This document shows positions 8,782-17,815 of a stretch of 64,000 nucleotides of DNA, one piece after another. The notes beneath the pieces are model-generated. The model saw only the letters and a program-made list of their open reading frames with translations, was not told the DNA's origin and searched no databases. The stretch is from Saprospiraceae bacterium. Its GTDB lineage: Bacteria; Bacteroidota; Bacteroidia; Chitinophagales; Saprospiraceae. Positions within the stretch are counted from its first letter, which is position 1; each line of letters starts with the position of its first letter. The stretch is from assembly GCA_016711125.1 (NCBI GenBank), contig JADJTQ010000003.1, forward strand, positions 744,001 to 808,000, written 5' to 3'. A program made the translations under genes and the position numbers.

Positions 8782-10530
8782 TTATTTTTTGTTCAAACAA
8801 CATCGTTTATACTTCTTTCCACTCCCACAGGGACATGGATCGTTTCTGCCGATTTTTGGAGCGGGTCTTTGTAATGGCTTTTGTCCAATCTGCAAGCTTT
8901 CATCATCATCCAGTTCTTCAAATTCTTCATAGAACTCATCGTCATCATCAATATCATAAATATCGTCATCATCCAGTCCCTGAGATTCCAGATATTCCTT
9001 CGCTTTTTGTACATTATCCAGATAATCAGCAATAGCTATATCGATTTGCTGTTCGATTTCTATTTTCGGAGGGTGTCCGAGTCTCTGCATGATCACCGAA
9101 AATGCCCGATAGAAATCAGATAAATTGGGATAGTGATCTAGGGGTTCATAGTTTCTAAAGGGAGGTTCTGATCTGTCTGCTATAAATTCTTCATAGCTAC
9201 CATTCACATCGGTATCGATCTTATTTTCTCCATAAGCTTTTTTAATGGCTTCTTCAAATCCTGCTACACCGGTTGTACCAATGGCTTGGGTGGTCCATCC
9301 CAACAATTCGTGATCGTATTCATCATAATGATTCCATAGCAAAATTAGCAAGTTCTTCGCCTGCTCTTTATTGGGATTTTCCTCAGCGGCTACATTTGCC
9401 AAAGCTTCAATCACAAAGGATTTGAGATACCAATAATTATCAAAAATCTTAAGGAATAACTCGGATCCATCATCATCATCATCATCATCATCAGCGTATT
9501 CATCTTTTTGGATATGTACCAACATCTCGTGGAATCCATCCAGTGAGGAGAGGCCTATTTTGCGCAGCGAAGGAATTAGAATGAGATCTCCGAAATCGCC
9601 GATAAATGCATCCATGATATCTTCGGGTAACCCTGTTAATAAATGCAGTAAAGGCCCTGTCAACACAGATATCTCAAAATGAGCGATTAAAAAAAGTGCA
9701 TTGGTGAAATAATCCTGGCTAGTATCACCTATGTGGTTTATGGTTCGAACCAGTCCTTCTCTCAGAAGCCACAGGATATCATGCTGAAGATTTGCCTTAT
9801 TGTCAAGAGCAGATAATTGACTTATTTCATCAGAACTCAGCCTATCAGCCGATTTATTTAGCAATAAGTAAAACAGTTCACTATTTGGATCTTCTTTGAT
9901 TTGAAAATCAGCAAATATGGAAAATGATTTGGTGACCCAGAATTCGATATTTTCTTCTTTTTCAAAGTCTAGTCCGCCAATTGGCATTTCTTTCTGCTGA
10001 ATCTGATAAGCGATAGTAGCACTGAAGTCGTTTTGTTGCAAATGACTGGCTAGTTCGAAAATCTGGTGGCAGCTTTCGAGGTCACCAACCTCGCTATAGT
10101 AATTGATGAGGCCAAGCATTAAGATTCTGAACTCGCGATCACTTATAGCATTATTGAGGTAACCACTGCCAAAAACACAGTCAATTTCCGGATGAAATAG
10201 TTTTTGAAATCCAACTCTATGATCATGAATGCTGAAATCCGTATAATGCGCACGGGCATAAGCTCCTTTTACTGCCACATTATCCGGATACGAACTCATG
10301 AGTCGATCCAGCGCATTGATATAATGCAATGGTTTGTTTAGATCTGCGTAGAGATAGGCCAATTCTAGTTGAAACTCCGGTATGTCAGGATGTTGGGCTA
10401 CGATTTCACGGATCTCCTCTTCTTCCTCAGGGCCCACCAACATATCCAGGATATCCAATTTGTGCTGGATCTCCTGCGAATATTTTGAAGGAGAAAATTT
10501 GAGTCTAAGGAAGATATCTTTCATTTCCAT
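8782..10530 (-). CDS. HEAT/TPR-like protein with C-terminal SEC-C zinc motif
   Basis: 582-residue cytoplasmic protein. The N-terminal half looks like helical repeats (TPR-like near 45-130); a DUF1186-like helical segment lies near 285-345. The C-terminus has the SEC-C metal-binding motif [16 protein letters not shown], the Zn module found at the end of SecA and in many stand-alone proteins. Highly acidic runs occur near residues 350 (eight Asp in a row, encoded by a pure trinucleotide repeat) and 535-555. The function is unknown; SEC-C proteins may bind ribosomes or other proteins. ATG at 10530 is used; a second Met two codons later is possible. Confidence 0.8.
   Translation of the reverse strand: MEMKDIFLRLKFSPSKYSQEIQHKLDILDMLVGPEEEEEIREIVAQHPDIPEFQLELAYLYADLNKPLHYINALDRLMSSYPDNVAVKGAYARAHYTDFSIHDHRVGFQKLFHPEIDCVFGSGYLNNAISDREFRILMLGLINYYSEVGDLESCHQIFELASHLQQNDFSATIAYQIQQKEMPIGGLDFEKEENIEFWVTKSFSIFADFQIKEDPNSELFYLLLNKSADRLSSDEISQLSALDNKANLQHDILWLLREGLVRTINHIGDTSQDYFTNALFLIAHFEISVLTGPLLHLLTGLPEDIMDAFIGDFGDLILIPSLRKIGLSSLDGFHEMLVHIQKDEYADDDDDDDDGSELFLKIFDNYWYLKSFVIEALANVAAEENPNKEQAKNLLILLWNHYDEYDHELLGWTTQAIGTTGVAGFEEAIKKAYGENKIDTDVNGSYEEFIADRSEPPFRNYEPLDHYPNLSDFYRAFSVIMQRLGHPPKIEIEQQIDIAIADYLDNVQKAKEYLESQGLDDDDIYDIDDDDEFYEEFEELDDDESLQIGQKPLQRPAPKIGRNDPCPCGSGKKYKRCCLNKK
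9468..9491. repeat. (CAT)8 trinucleotide microsatellite inside the SEC-C gene
   Basis: Eight perfect CAT units encode, on the minus strand, part of the poly-Asp run. Slippage would add or remove Asp residues without breaking the frame. It sits next to a second, imperfect CAT-rich stretch in the same gene (8900-8975). Confidence 0.8.
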
Positions 10531-10616
10531 GTCTTTTGAAACTCCGACAAAAGTAGTGGAGAACGCTGAATTGTGCCACTGTTGGCATCCTGTTTACGAG
10601 CCAGAATAGTGTCATT

Positions 10617-11418
10617 TCAGAGACCAATCCAGGCAGCGATTCTTAACGGTCCACCACTACCACCGCTGATTTTCATGGGCAAAGCTACTACATAGGCACC
10701 CTCGACCGGTACGGAATCAAGGCTTGCCAGATTTTCGAATATCGGAATATTTTTTGTGAACAGAATCCGGTGTGATCTAAAATCAGAGGATCGTCCATAA
10801 TCGATACTGGGTGTGTCTAGTCCAATTGCCTTGATAGACCGTTGATCGATCAACCATTGCGCCGCATCAGGATGCAGGCCTGGGAAGTGTAGCAGGGCTA
10901 CTGCAGCAGCACCACGCAGATCTGTACCAAGATATCTGAGCTTATCCGGCCAGAACACTGGAGAAGCCGGTATTTAAAAGGACAATGCTGCCACCGGGGA
11001 TTTTTCCATTTTTCGCCTCCCAATTCTGAAAATCAGCCACTGAAATCTGATAATCGATATAATCAGCCACCGAATCTCTGACATCGATCACAATCGCGTG
11101 ACCGGTTAAATTCTCCAGCGGAATTTCATCAACGCTTTGTTTTCCCTCGGCAAAATGGACAGGTGCATCAATGTGAGTACCTCCATGTTCAGCGCTACTA
11201 AATTGATAAGCAGAATAATAATAACCTCCTGGAGTCATCCCCGCAAATACGGTATCTAATGCAAATCCTTCCGCAGTAGGCCAATAGGGAGTATTCTGGT
11301 CGTAAGAGTGACTAAGATCAATCCATTTTCCTTCTCCAAATCTGGTTAGATTATTCTGCTGGCAGGAAAATCCAATTATTATCATGAAGCAGATTTGAAA
11401 ATATCTCGAATCTTTCAT
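10617..11418 (-). CDS. Cyclase/kynurenine-formamidase-like lipoprotein (frameshifted)
   Basis: Metal-dependent cyclase family (Pfam Cyclase), whose members include kynurenine formamidase and isatin hydrolase. The signature HGGTHIDAPVHF is present in the first segment (10942-11418). The rest of the domain (DKLRYLGTD, GLDTPSIDYG, ALPMKISGGSGGP) continues in another frame (10617-10958). Removing one base near 10956 joins them into about 266 residues with a natural TGFSSFWPD sequence, so this is one gene with an indel, probably a sequencing error. The N-terminus (MKDSRYF...IIGFSC) is a lipoprotein signal with lipobox Cys, placing the enzyme at the envelope. The substrate is unknown. Confidence 0.8.
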
Positions 11419-11461
11419 GAGCTAAATTTAAAGCATTTTTATCAATTGCGGGGACAGGGCT

Positions 11462-11857
11462 TTATTTAAACGTGTGGTCGATTTTCACTGCTTCTCGCAA
11501 GAGTTTAACCAGCGCTTTTTCCTTGATTTCCTCTGGGTTTTGATATATTTTATAGTAAATCTGCTTATTGGTTCCTCTTTCAAGGTATCCATCTCTGTCT
11601 TCGAGACGGTTTCCATACCAAAATCCTATGAGAACACCTTGTTTGATGCCACCTCTGGGGATGGAAGATGGCCAGATAATACATATCCCTCTTTTACCAT
11701 AGAAAAAGGGAACATTATAAGATATTTTTTCTTTGCAATAGGAGGGTAGCGTTTCAAGGATGATTTGACGAAGTACATCGACTATAATTCGTTCTTCATC
11801 GGAAATCATGTCCATCAAGTGAATCAGCGAGTGGATTTTAATTTTAGGTTGATTCAT
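11462..11857 (-). CDS. DUF1801 (YdhG-like) domain protein
   Basis: 131-residue small protein of the DUF1801 fold, related to the B. subtilis iron-chaperone-like YdhG. Recognised from the ETLPSYCKEKISYNVPFFY segment and the later GFWYGN/YLERGTNKQIYYKIY region. The usual molecular role in this family is poorly defined. A second, more typical DUF1801 protein lies at 14952-15329; the two are not close copies. Confidence 0.72.
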   Translation of the reverse strand: MNQPKIKIHSLIHLMDMISDEERIIVDVLRQIILETLPSYCKEKISYNVPFFYGKRGICIIWPSSIPRGGIKQGVLIGFWYGNRLEDRDGYLERGTNKQIYYKIYQNPEEIKEKALVKLLREAVKIDHTFK

Positions 11858-12186
11858 GTGATAGATTTACAGTCACTTTTTTTGAGCTTTTACTGTTTTT
11901 AATGAGTACCTTTTGAGTAGTCGTCGCATTGTTCGCTCTTAAAAGCCGCAGAATATAAAAGTCACGGTGAGCTCTGCCAAAGTTAGGGTGAGCTTGCCGG
12001 ACCCCTGCTCTCTCCCTTCCTATTCGACACCCCCAGTATTTCAACAAAACCCATTCAAACGTCGAAGGGCCTTTTTTTTTGATATGCTTATTGCATGTTT
12101 AAGTTAAGAAATCGAATTTAAAGGTAGTGTGGCTTGTAGGGTTATTCATTTCCGAAAAGCAACTTAATCCAACTGAAACTTGCGAA
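11858..12186. other. Intergenic region, no gene supported
   Basis: A minus-strand frame at 11844-12047 reads as a basic, low-complexity peptide with no recognisable domain, and it overlaps the DUF1801 start. I see a T10 run after GGGCC at about 12067-12079 but no convincing stem before it. Nothing else is supported here. Confidence 0.5.
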
Positions 12187-12219
12187 AAACCAAACTCTCC
12201 ATCAGGGAAAGTTTGGTTT
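12185..12219 (-). terminator. Intrinsic terminator after the DinB gene
   Basis: A perfect 10-base stem (12187-12196 AAACCAAACT with 12210-12219 AGTTTGGTTT) has a 13-base loop. On the minus strand it is followed by continuing T residues. It lies 11 bases beyond the DinB stop codon. Confidence 0.75.
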
Positions 12220-12230
12220 CCGATTCATTA

Positions 12231-12719
12231 CTATTGCTCATCCGCACTTGGTCCGTAACTGCCAGGAATAGGAATATCCAATAGCCGCAAATATACGCCA
12301 AGTTGCGCCCTATGGTGTACAATCTGGCAGAAGGTAGTACGCATCATTTCCAGTTTTGATGTTTGACTGAGAATATTTTTGCCCTGCCTTAAAGTCCATA
12401 CATCCTTAAGTTGATTCTCGCTGGCTTTAGATAGCTGGTTCGAAGCACTTTTTAGCGTTTTTTCAAAATAAGTGAGCAAATCTGCAGAACGATAGGTCGT
12501 TGGTAAGTAGGGATTATTTTCAAAATCAAGTTCTTCGGTATTAAGTATCATCTCGATCCAGCCTGGCAGTTCAGCAATATGGTTGGCTAGCCGCTCAATG
12601 GTCATGTTCTTTTCATGAGGTTTCCAACTGAATTGGTCATTAGGGATACGCTCCAGCATTTTTCGGGTAATGACGGCTTCCTGCTCCATTTCTTTGGTTA
12701 ATAATTCGATCATTGTCAT
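12231..12719 (-). CDS. DinB family protein
   Basis: 162-residue DinB-type four-helix protein. The helices carry the expected His residues: one in NHIAELPGW (about 47) and a VHHRAQLGVYLR motif (about 134-135) typical of the C-terminal metal-binding helix. It lies 63 bases downstream of the WYL regulator on the same strand and ends in a clear terminator, so the pair is probably an operon and the regulator may control it. The catalytic role of this subfamily (thiol or stress related) is not established. Confidence 0.87.
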   Translation of the reverse strand: MTMIELLTKEMEQEAVITRKMLERIPNDQFSWKPHEKNMTIERLANHIAELPGWIEMILNTEELDFENNPYLPTTYRSADLLTYFEKTLKSASNQLSKASENQLKDVWTLRQGKNILSQTSKLEMMRTTFCQIVHHRAQLGVYLRLLDIPIPGSYGPSADEQ

Positions 12720-12782
12720 AAAATTTTGATTTTAATTGACTACAAAGAAATAGCCAAGATTGACAACCCTATGTCAGCAGAA

Positions 12783-13736
12783 CTATGATTTATTTTGCCG
12801 TAGTAACAGTTTATGAGCCATTTCAAGAACATGATTGATTAGCGTGGGAGGTTCAATAATGACAGCATGATCGGCCATCTTCATAAACCAACGTGCGATA
12901 CCAAAAGTAGAAGATACCATAAAAGTCATTTCTATTACTTCACCAAGATCTTGTTCAAGAACCAAACCCTGGTTATATTTTTCTTCTTTAAAGTAGATGG
13001 CGACTGATTTATCAATATGTAAAACGACCTTCACGAGCTTTTCTTTTTTCTCGATTTTGTTGAGGTAAATTTTAAGAGAAGGATGTCGTCGATCAAAACT
13101 TTTATCAATTTGGTTAATAGAAAAAATTCTGTCAGCCCTGAATGTTCGGTAAGCAGAGCGCAGTTGGCAATACCCAATTAGATACCATTGTTCATTCGCA
13201 TAGTAGATTCCTACCGGCTCAACATTACGCACAGACGATTCCTCTTTTGCGAGGGTTGTATATTCAATGTTGATTATCTTTTGTTCAGCGATGCTGGTTA
13301 AAATCCTTTGCAGCAGATTTGAAAGATTATTATCGATCAGAGAATTTCTCGGTGGCTTAACAGCAATGTTATCATCGATTTCTTTTAGAATATCTTTTTC
13401 CGTAGTTCTCAGTACGGCCTTTATTTTGTACATGGCAGAGCGAATCTGATCACTATTGTGTTGATCGGTTACACTTTGCACAATTTTTTCGGCCATCAGG
13501 AGGGCCATGGCCTCTTCTTTGGTAAACATGACCGGTGGCAAACGGTAACCTTCCGTAATGGAATAACCAAAACCGGCTTCCCCGATTATCGGAATACCAG
13601 CTTCTACCAAAGCACGTATATCCCGGTATACCGTGCGAAGACTTATATTGAATCGACTGGCAATTTCATTTGCGGTAATCAACCGTTTTGACTGTAACTG
13701 GGTAATAATGGCAGAAAGTCGATCAATGCGGTTCAT
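12783..13736 (-). CDS. YafY-type HTH/WYL-domain transcriptional regulator
   Basis: 317-residue DNA-binding regulator. The N-terminal helix-turn-helix (about 5-60: RLITANEIASRFNISLRTVYRDI) is followed by a WYL ligand-sensing domain (about 135-215). Conserved WYL parts are visible: EPVGIYYANEQWYLIGYCQLRSAYR and FRADRI. A C-terminal WCX-like region follows. WYL proteins respond to nucleic-acid or nucleotide ligands in several DNA-damage and phage-defence contexts; here the partner is the DinB gene immediately downstream, with no defence genes nearby. The start at 13736 fits a normal N-terminus. Confidence 0.92.
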   Translation of the reverse strand: MNRIDRLSAIITQLQSKRLITANEIASRFNISLRTVYRDIRALVEAGIPIIGEAGFGYSITEGYRLPPVMFTKEEAMALLMAEKIVQSVTDQHNSDQIRSAMYKIKAVLRTTEKDILKEIDDNIAVKPPRNSLIDNNLSNLLQRILTSIAEQKIINIEYTTLAKEESSVRNVEPVGIYYANEQWYLIGYCQLRSAYRTFRADRIFSINQIDKSFDRRHPSLKIYLNKIEKKEKLVKVVLHIDKSVAIYFKEEKYNQGLVLEQDLGEVIEMTFMVSSTFGIARWFMKMADHAVIIEPPTLINHVLEMAHKLLLRQNKS

Positions 13737-13905
13737 TCTTGGCTTAAAAACTATTCAGTGTAAAAATAATCAAATCACTGGCATAGGTAATTTTTAGGTG
13801 CAGCCGGCTCTGTGACAAAATAGTGTTTGGCGTTGTCATGAAAGGAAAGGCTACTCGATTAAGGATTATCTTACCTATCTTACCCAACAATTAAAGAATA
13901 TATTG

Positions 13906-14630
13906 ATGAAAAGGTCATTTTTTTTCCCCTTCGTTTTATGTTCATGGATGATATCTTGTCAAAAGGCAGAACAACCAGTGTCACTATTTAATGGCCAGGA
14001 TCTAACCGGATGGCATGTCGATGTGCCCGAAAAAGACACGAATAATCTGGTGCGAGACCCTTTTATCGTGCGGGAGGGAATGTTAGTTAGTTTAGGAACC
14101 CCTCAAGGACATTTGATTACCGATACGATCTACGAAAATTTTTCTCTGGATGTAGATTATCGCTTTGCAGGAGAGCCAGGAAATTGTGGAGTACTGGTTT
14201 TTGCCTCGACACCGCGAATCTTGTACAAAATGTTTCCTAAGTCAATTGAAGTGCAGATGTTTCATGAAAATGCTGGTGATTTTTGGTGTATTGGGGAAGA
14301 CATCAAAGTGGACGATATGCTGACTCGCCGGGGACCACAGGAAGAATGGGGAGTAACCGAAGGAAAAAAACGACGGATTTTGAATCTGACGGATGGTTCA
14401 GAAAACCGGTAGGAGAGTGGAATAACATGCACATCGAATGTCTGGGAAATCAAATCAAAGTATGGGTGAATGGTGATTTTGTGAATCACGGATTTGATTG
14501 CACTGCTAGCAAGGGTCAGATCGCTGTCCAGGCAGAGGGCTCGGAAGTCGAATTTCGAAAGCTGGAATTGAAGCACATTACCTCATTGTCAGACGATATG
14601 CTTTTTTTAATCGATCATCAATTACGATAA
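13906..14630 (+). CDS. DUF1080 (3-keto-disaccharide hydrolase-type) lipoprotein, frameshifted
   Basis: Envelope lipoprotein of the DUF1080 jelly-roll family, members of which hydrolyse 3-keto-glycosides. The ATG at 13906 starts a lipoprotein signal (MKRSFFF...WMISCQ). The domain begins with SLFNGQDLTGW and continues through FAGEPGNCGVLVF. The frame then breaks at an AAAA run (14402-14405); restoring one A gives SEKPVGEWN and the standard ending (CLGNQIKVWVNG, then EFRKLEL). The two pieces are 13906-14412 and a frame ending at 14630, about 241 residues in total. I regard the break as a sequencing error. It appears to be transcribed alone. Confidence 0.83.
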
Positions 14631-14776
14631 TTGAAAAAGTAGTATCGCACTCTGGAGTTTTTTGTGAACATGATCTCAGAAATCCCTGGATCGCGAAATT
14701 CTACTGACACCCTCTGTGGAAACCCTTATGCTCCTGCTTTCAAAATTCTCGCAAGAAAAGTGTGTCCCATGAAATA

Positions 14777-14874
14777 CCGCGAATATAAATTCGTGGCTCT
14801 CTATGGGTCCTGGGAATGCCACTACGTAAGGGATCAGAGTTGTCTTATCAAACACCGCGAATATAGATTCGGTG
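14777..14874. repeat. Two diverged hairpin repeats
   Basis: The core CCGCGAATATA occurs at 14777 and again 78 bases later, each time forming a small stem: CCGCGAAT-ATAA-ATTCGTGG at 14777-14796 and CACCG..AAT-ATAG-ATTCGGTG at 14853-14874. The surrounding 14631-14951 has open frames on both strands, but these only translate the repeat (IFAVF twice) and I do not call them genes. Confidence 0.5.
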
Positions 14875-14951
14875 CTCTCGTTTGTCTTCAATAAAATTAT
14901 TTTTATAAAGAAGAAGGTGCTGAGTCAGTTTTAACGTGATAGATTTTGACA

Positions 14952-15329
14952 TCATTTTCCCTTCTTTATTGATTTATTTAGATTTTCCTGCAATCTGAAT
15001 TTCACAATCCTTTTAATCAAATCCCACGGCATTGGCTCTTTTAAGGGAAATTGAACACTGCCTTTGCCCTGCTTATAGATGGATAATTCCTTTTCGAATA
15101 CAGAATGTCCGCTGGGTGTAGCATAAAGGCCGATGTGATTTTTATATCCGGCAAAATAAACGAGAGGACCATTTAGCTTATATGCCGGCATACCATAACT
15201 GATTTCCTCTAGTGCTTCTGGAGCTATCACTTTAATCAACTGCCGCATTTCATTTAATACTTTTTGAACATCGGCTGGAAATTCTGATATATAAGCATCA
15301 ACAGAGGATGCTGGAGTGTTTTTTTTCAT
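14952..15329 (-). CDS. DUF1801 protein, YdhG/iron-chaperone-like
   Basis: 125 residues, typical length and pattern for the YdhG-like DUF1801 group: the SSVDAYISEFPADVQKVLNE opening, EEISYGMPAYKLNGPLVYFAGYKNHIGLY in the middle and the lysine-rich tail. The fold resembles frataxin-like iron-binding proteins and the name iron chaperone is inherited from one homologue. It sits 76 bases downstream of the glyoxalase-like gene on the same strand, possibly one transcript. Confidence 0.85.
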   Translation of the reverse strand: MKKNTPASSVDAYISEFPADVQKVLNEMRQLIKVIAPEALEEISYGMPAYKLNGPLVYFAGYKNHIGLYATPSGHSVFEKELSIYKQGKGSVQFPLKEPMPWDLIKRIVKFRLQENLNKSIKKGK

Positions 15330-15405
15330 AAGGCCTTGCGATTAGATTTTGTTGACTCAATCAGGATTTCAAATATTTGGATGATCCACAGCAGAATGAA
15401 TAATT

Positions 15406-16251
15406 CTAAGCGTCTATAATACTTTTCAGGTCTAGTTTTCTCATGGTCATCACAGCCTTCATGACTCGCTCTGCTTTGTCGGGGTTGCTCATAATTTGTC
15501 CCATGTTTGCGGGAACTACTTGCCATGATATCCCGAAAGGATCTTTCAGCCATCCGCACCTACTTTCACTGCCGCCATCGGCGATTAACCGCTCCCAATA
15601 ATGGTCGATCTCATCTTGGGTGTCACAAGGGATTACCATTGAAATTGCTTCATTAAATTTAAAGGCATGTGAGCTTGAACTGTCAAAGGCAATGAAAAGT
15701 TGGTTGTTGATTTTGAACCTGCCATGATTAATGGTCCCTTCTGTGTCCTGATCATTGGGTCCATAGCGGCTTATATCCAAAATGCCGGAGTCCTGAAATA
15801 TCGACACATATCGATTCATAGCATATTCAGCCATTCCTGCTTGATCCTGGGTAAACATGAACGCTGGAATGATCTTGGGTAGAGATGAATCTTTGGTGAT
15901 CATAACTTGCCAATTGACTCCATATTTATCCTGACACCAACCATATTTTTCACTCCAGGGATAAGCTTGCAAGGGCATCAACACTTGTCCCTCTTTTTCC
16001 AGATTTTGAAAGATTTGGTCTACGACTTCGCCAGATTCCAACATCACAAAAAATGAAATCGAGGGGTTTTTAGTAAATCGTGGGCCGCCATTTAAAGCCA
16101 TGAAGGGTTGTCCTTCAATTTCAAATTTGGTCACCATTTTATTGCGATGCAGAATGGTAGCAGCATTAAATGCCTGGCAATAAAATTCAGCTGCCTGGCT
16201 GGCTTCCTGATCAAACCATAAGCATGGATATATTTGATTCTCTTTATTCAT
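15406..16251 (-). CDS. VOC/PhnB-like two-domain protein
   Basis: 281 residues with two tandem domains of the 3-demethylubiquinone-9 3-methyltransferase/PhnB-like VOC fold. Each half has an N-terminal LWFDQEASQAAEFYCQAF-type or FMFTQDQAGMAEYAMNRY-type opening, a central F.I..Q.F.A..G or F.I..Q.FIAFD strand, and a closing YGVNWQV or FGISWQVVP motif. VOC proteins bind metals and often modify or sequester small molecules. The exact substrate is unknown. The start at 16251 precedes a normal N-terminus (MNKENQIYPCLWF). Confidence 0.88.
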   Translation of the reverse strand: MNKENQIYPCLWFDQEASQAAEFYCQAFNAATILHRNKMVTKFEIEGQPFMALNGGPRFTKNPSISFFVMLESGEVVDQIFQNLEKEGQVLMPLQAYPWSEKYGWCQDKYGVNWQVMITKDSSLPKIIPAFMFTQDQAGMAEYAMNRYVSIFQDSGILDISRYGPNDQDTEGTINHGRFKINNQLFIAFDSSSSHAFKFNEAISMVIPCDTQDEIDHYWERLIADGGSESRCGWLKDPFGISWQVVPANMGQIMSNPDKAERVMKAVMTMRKLDLKSIIDA

Positions 16252-16913
16252 TGAATGACAAAATTAGGTACAACAATTACTTGATTTTTTTGACACTATG
16301 CCTTTGGATAGATCATTTCATAAAGTTATTGAAAAAATGCAATCTCGGGTTAATTCTGTTTACGACAATACACGGGGTCGATTGCGACGGTATTTAGTTT
16401 GATTAGACTATCATTTTGCTTTCTCCACATTGCTGATTAAGGTGCAGTGGGATTGAAATCGGTTTGCCAGTTAGATAATTGATCATCAACGTTAATGTTG
16501 CAGATAGAAAGATCAGCTCCTTTGAATGATATGACTATTCGAGTAATATACTCTTTATCAATCAATAAAATATATTGAATATATGGCATATGACTGTCAA
16601 TTCTTTTCATTAAAGTATCGGAATTCAAAAAATTGTCTAATCTTCAAACAGATCCCGGTAAACATCAAAGAAAAGTACTTTTCGTCAGACAAATGAGTAA
16701 AAATTTACGATAGACAGTTACAGTGTCCTTAATAAGCGGGTTTCCCTGGAGGCGTGGGACAGGGATAGGAAACCATCAATGCGATATTGCTACCGGATGC
16801 TCTTCTATCAAGCCGAAACTTATATAGCCGTATTCTGTTTGCATTGAGAAGTCCTCTGGCATTTATCCTGCTACAATCAAGCAAATTTATCTAATGACAA
16901 AATTATATGTTTT
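16252..16913. other. Long intergenic region with one doubtful ORF
   Basis: The 662 bases between the VOC and MscS genes are AT-rich. Only one minus-strand frame (16437-16628) is listed separately. I see no terminator, repeat or RNA gene that I can support. Confidence 0.45.
16437..16628 (-). CDS. Doubtful 63-residue hypothetical protein
   Basis: Reads MNSDTLMKRIDSHM...DLSICNINVDDQL...FNPTAP. It is not an overlap of any recognised gene and has ordinary composition with no signal peptide or membrane helix. I do not recognise it. It could be a small gene, or the end of a decayed one, because the sequence upstream gives no clear promoter or ribosome-binding site. Confidence 0.25.
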   Translation of the reverse strand: MNSDTLMKRIDSHMPYIQYILLIDKEYITRIVISFKGADLSICNINVDDQLSNWQTDFNPTAP

Positions 16914-17722
16914 ATGAATTATGTTGAAGAAGTAATGCGATTAGTTATTTCTTATGCACCAAAATTGTTGGGTGCATTACTCATGTTAATTGTTGGGTTT
17001 TGGCTGGCTCGTTACCTGGCTGGCCGACTACGAAAAACCCTGGAGTCTAATGACCGGATCGACGCTTCCCTTATACCCTTCTTATCCTCTCTTACCTTAG
17101 TTATTGTCAAGATTTTGGTTCTCCTAAGTGCTGCATCCATGTTTGGGTTGGAGGTTACGAGCTTTGTTGCCATTTTTGGAGCACTTGCTTTCGCTATTGG
17201 AATGGCTCTTCAAGGAAATCTAAGTCATATGGCATCAGGTATTTTAATTCTATTTTTCGACCATTTCGGGTGGGCGATTTTATAGTAACTCAAGGATATT
17301 CCGGCACCGTAAAAGAGATTCAGATTTTTAACACAATTCTGGTGACACTGGATAACCGGATAATCATTATTCCAAACGGGAGTATTACCGGCGGACCCAT
17401 AGAAAACCTGAGTGCCAATCCCATAAGGAAGGTTCCCATGGTATTTGGAGTTGGTTATGGGGTCGATATCGATCATGCTCGCTCAGTAATCCAAAAAGTG
17501 GCTGGGGAGTGTCCCGGAGTTATTCAAGACAAGCCGGTGGACATTTTTATCACGGAATTGGCGGAGTCATCGGTTAATTTTGCTGTACGACCCTGGTGCA
17601 AAACTGAAGATTATTGGCCGGTATACTTTTATATGCAAGAGTATATTAAAAAGGCTTTTGACAAAGACAATATCAGCATACCTTTTCCACAATTGGATGT
17701 ACATATGCCGACGTCCAATTGA
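16914..17722 (+). CDS. Small-conductance mechanosensitive channel, MscS family (frameshifted)
   Basis: Inner-membrane channel that opens under membrane tension and releases osmolytes. Three N-terminal hydrophobic segments are present, and the third is the Gly/Ala-rich pore helix (about 85-115: FGALAFAIGMALQGNLSHMASG). The β-domain continues as RPFRVGDFI, then NRIIIIPNGSI and the C-terminal α/β domain. The segments 16914-17285 and 17270-17722 are joined by restoring one T in the T5 run at 17253-17257, which recreates the family sequence RPFRVGDFI; the total is about 269 residues, normal for MscS. The break is most likely a sequencing error. Confidence 0.9.
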
Positions 17723-17815
17723 TGTTACTTATTTCCGGCTAAATGAAGGAAAAGCTTATATTGGTTGATTCAAAATACAGGTACTATGTTGATTTTGAAT
17801 TTCGATTCAGCCAAT

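Noticed and set aside
14664..14894. Overlapping ORFs on both strands between the DUF1080 and DUF1801 genes
   Set aside because: They only translate the two hairpin repeats and show no domain or ribosome-binding site.
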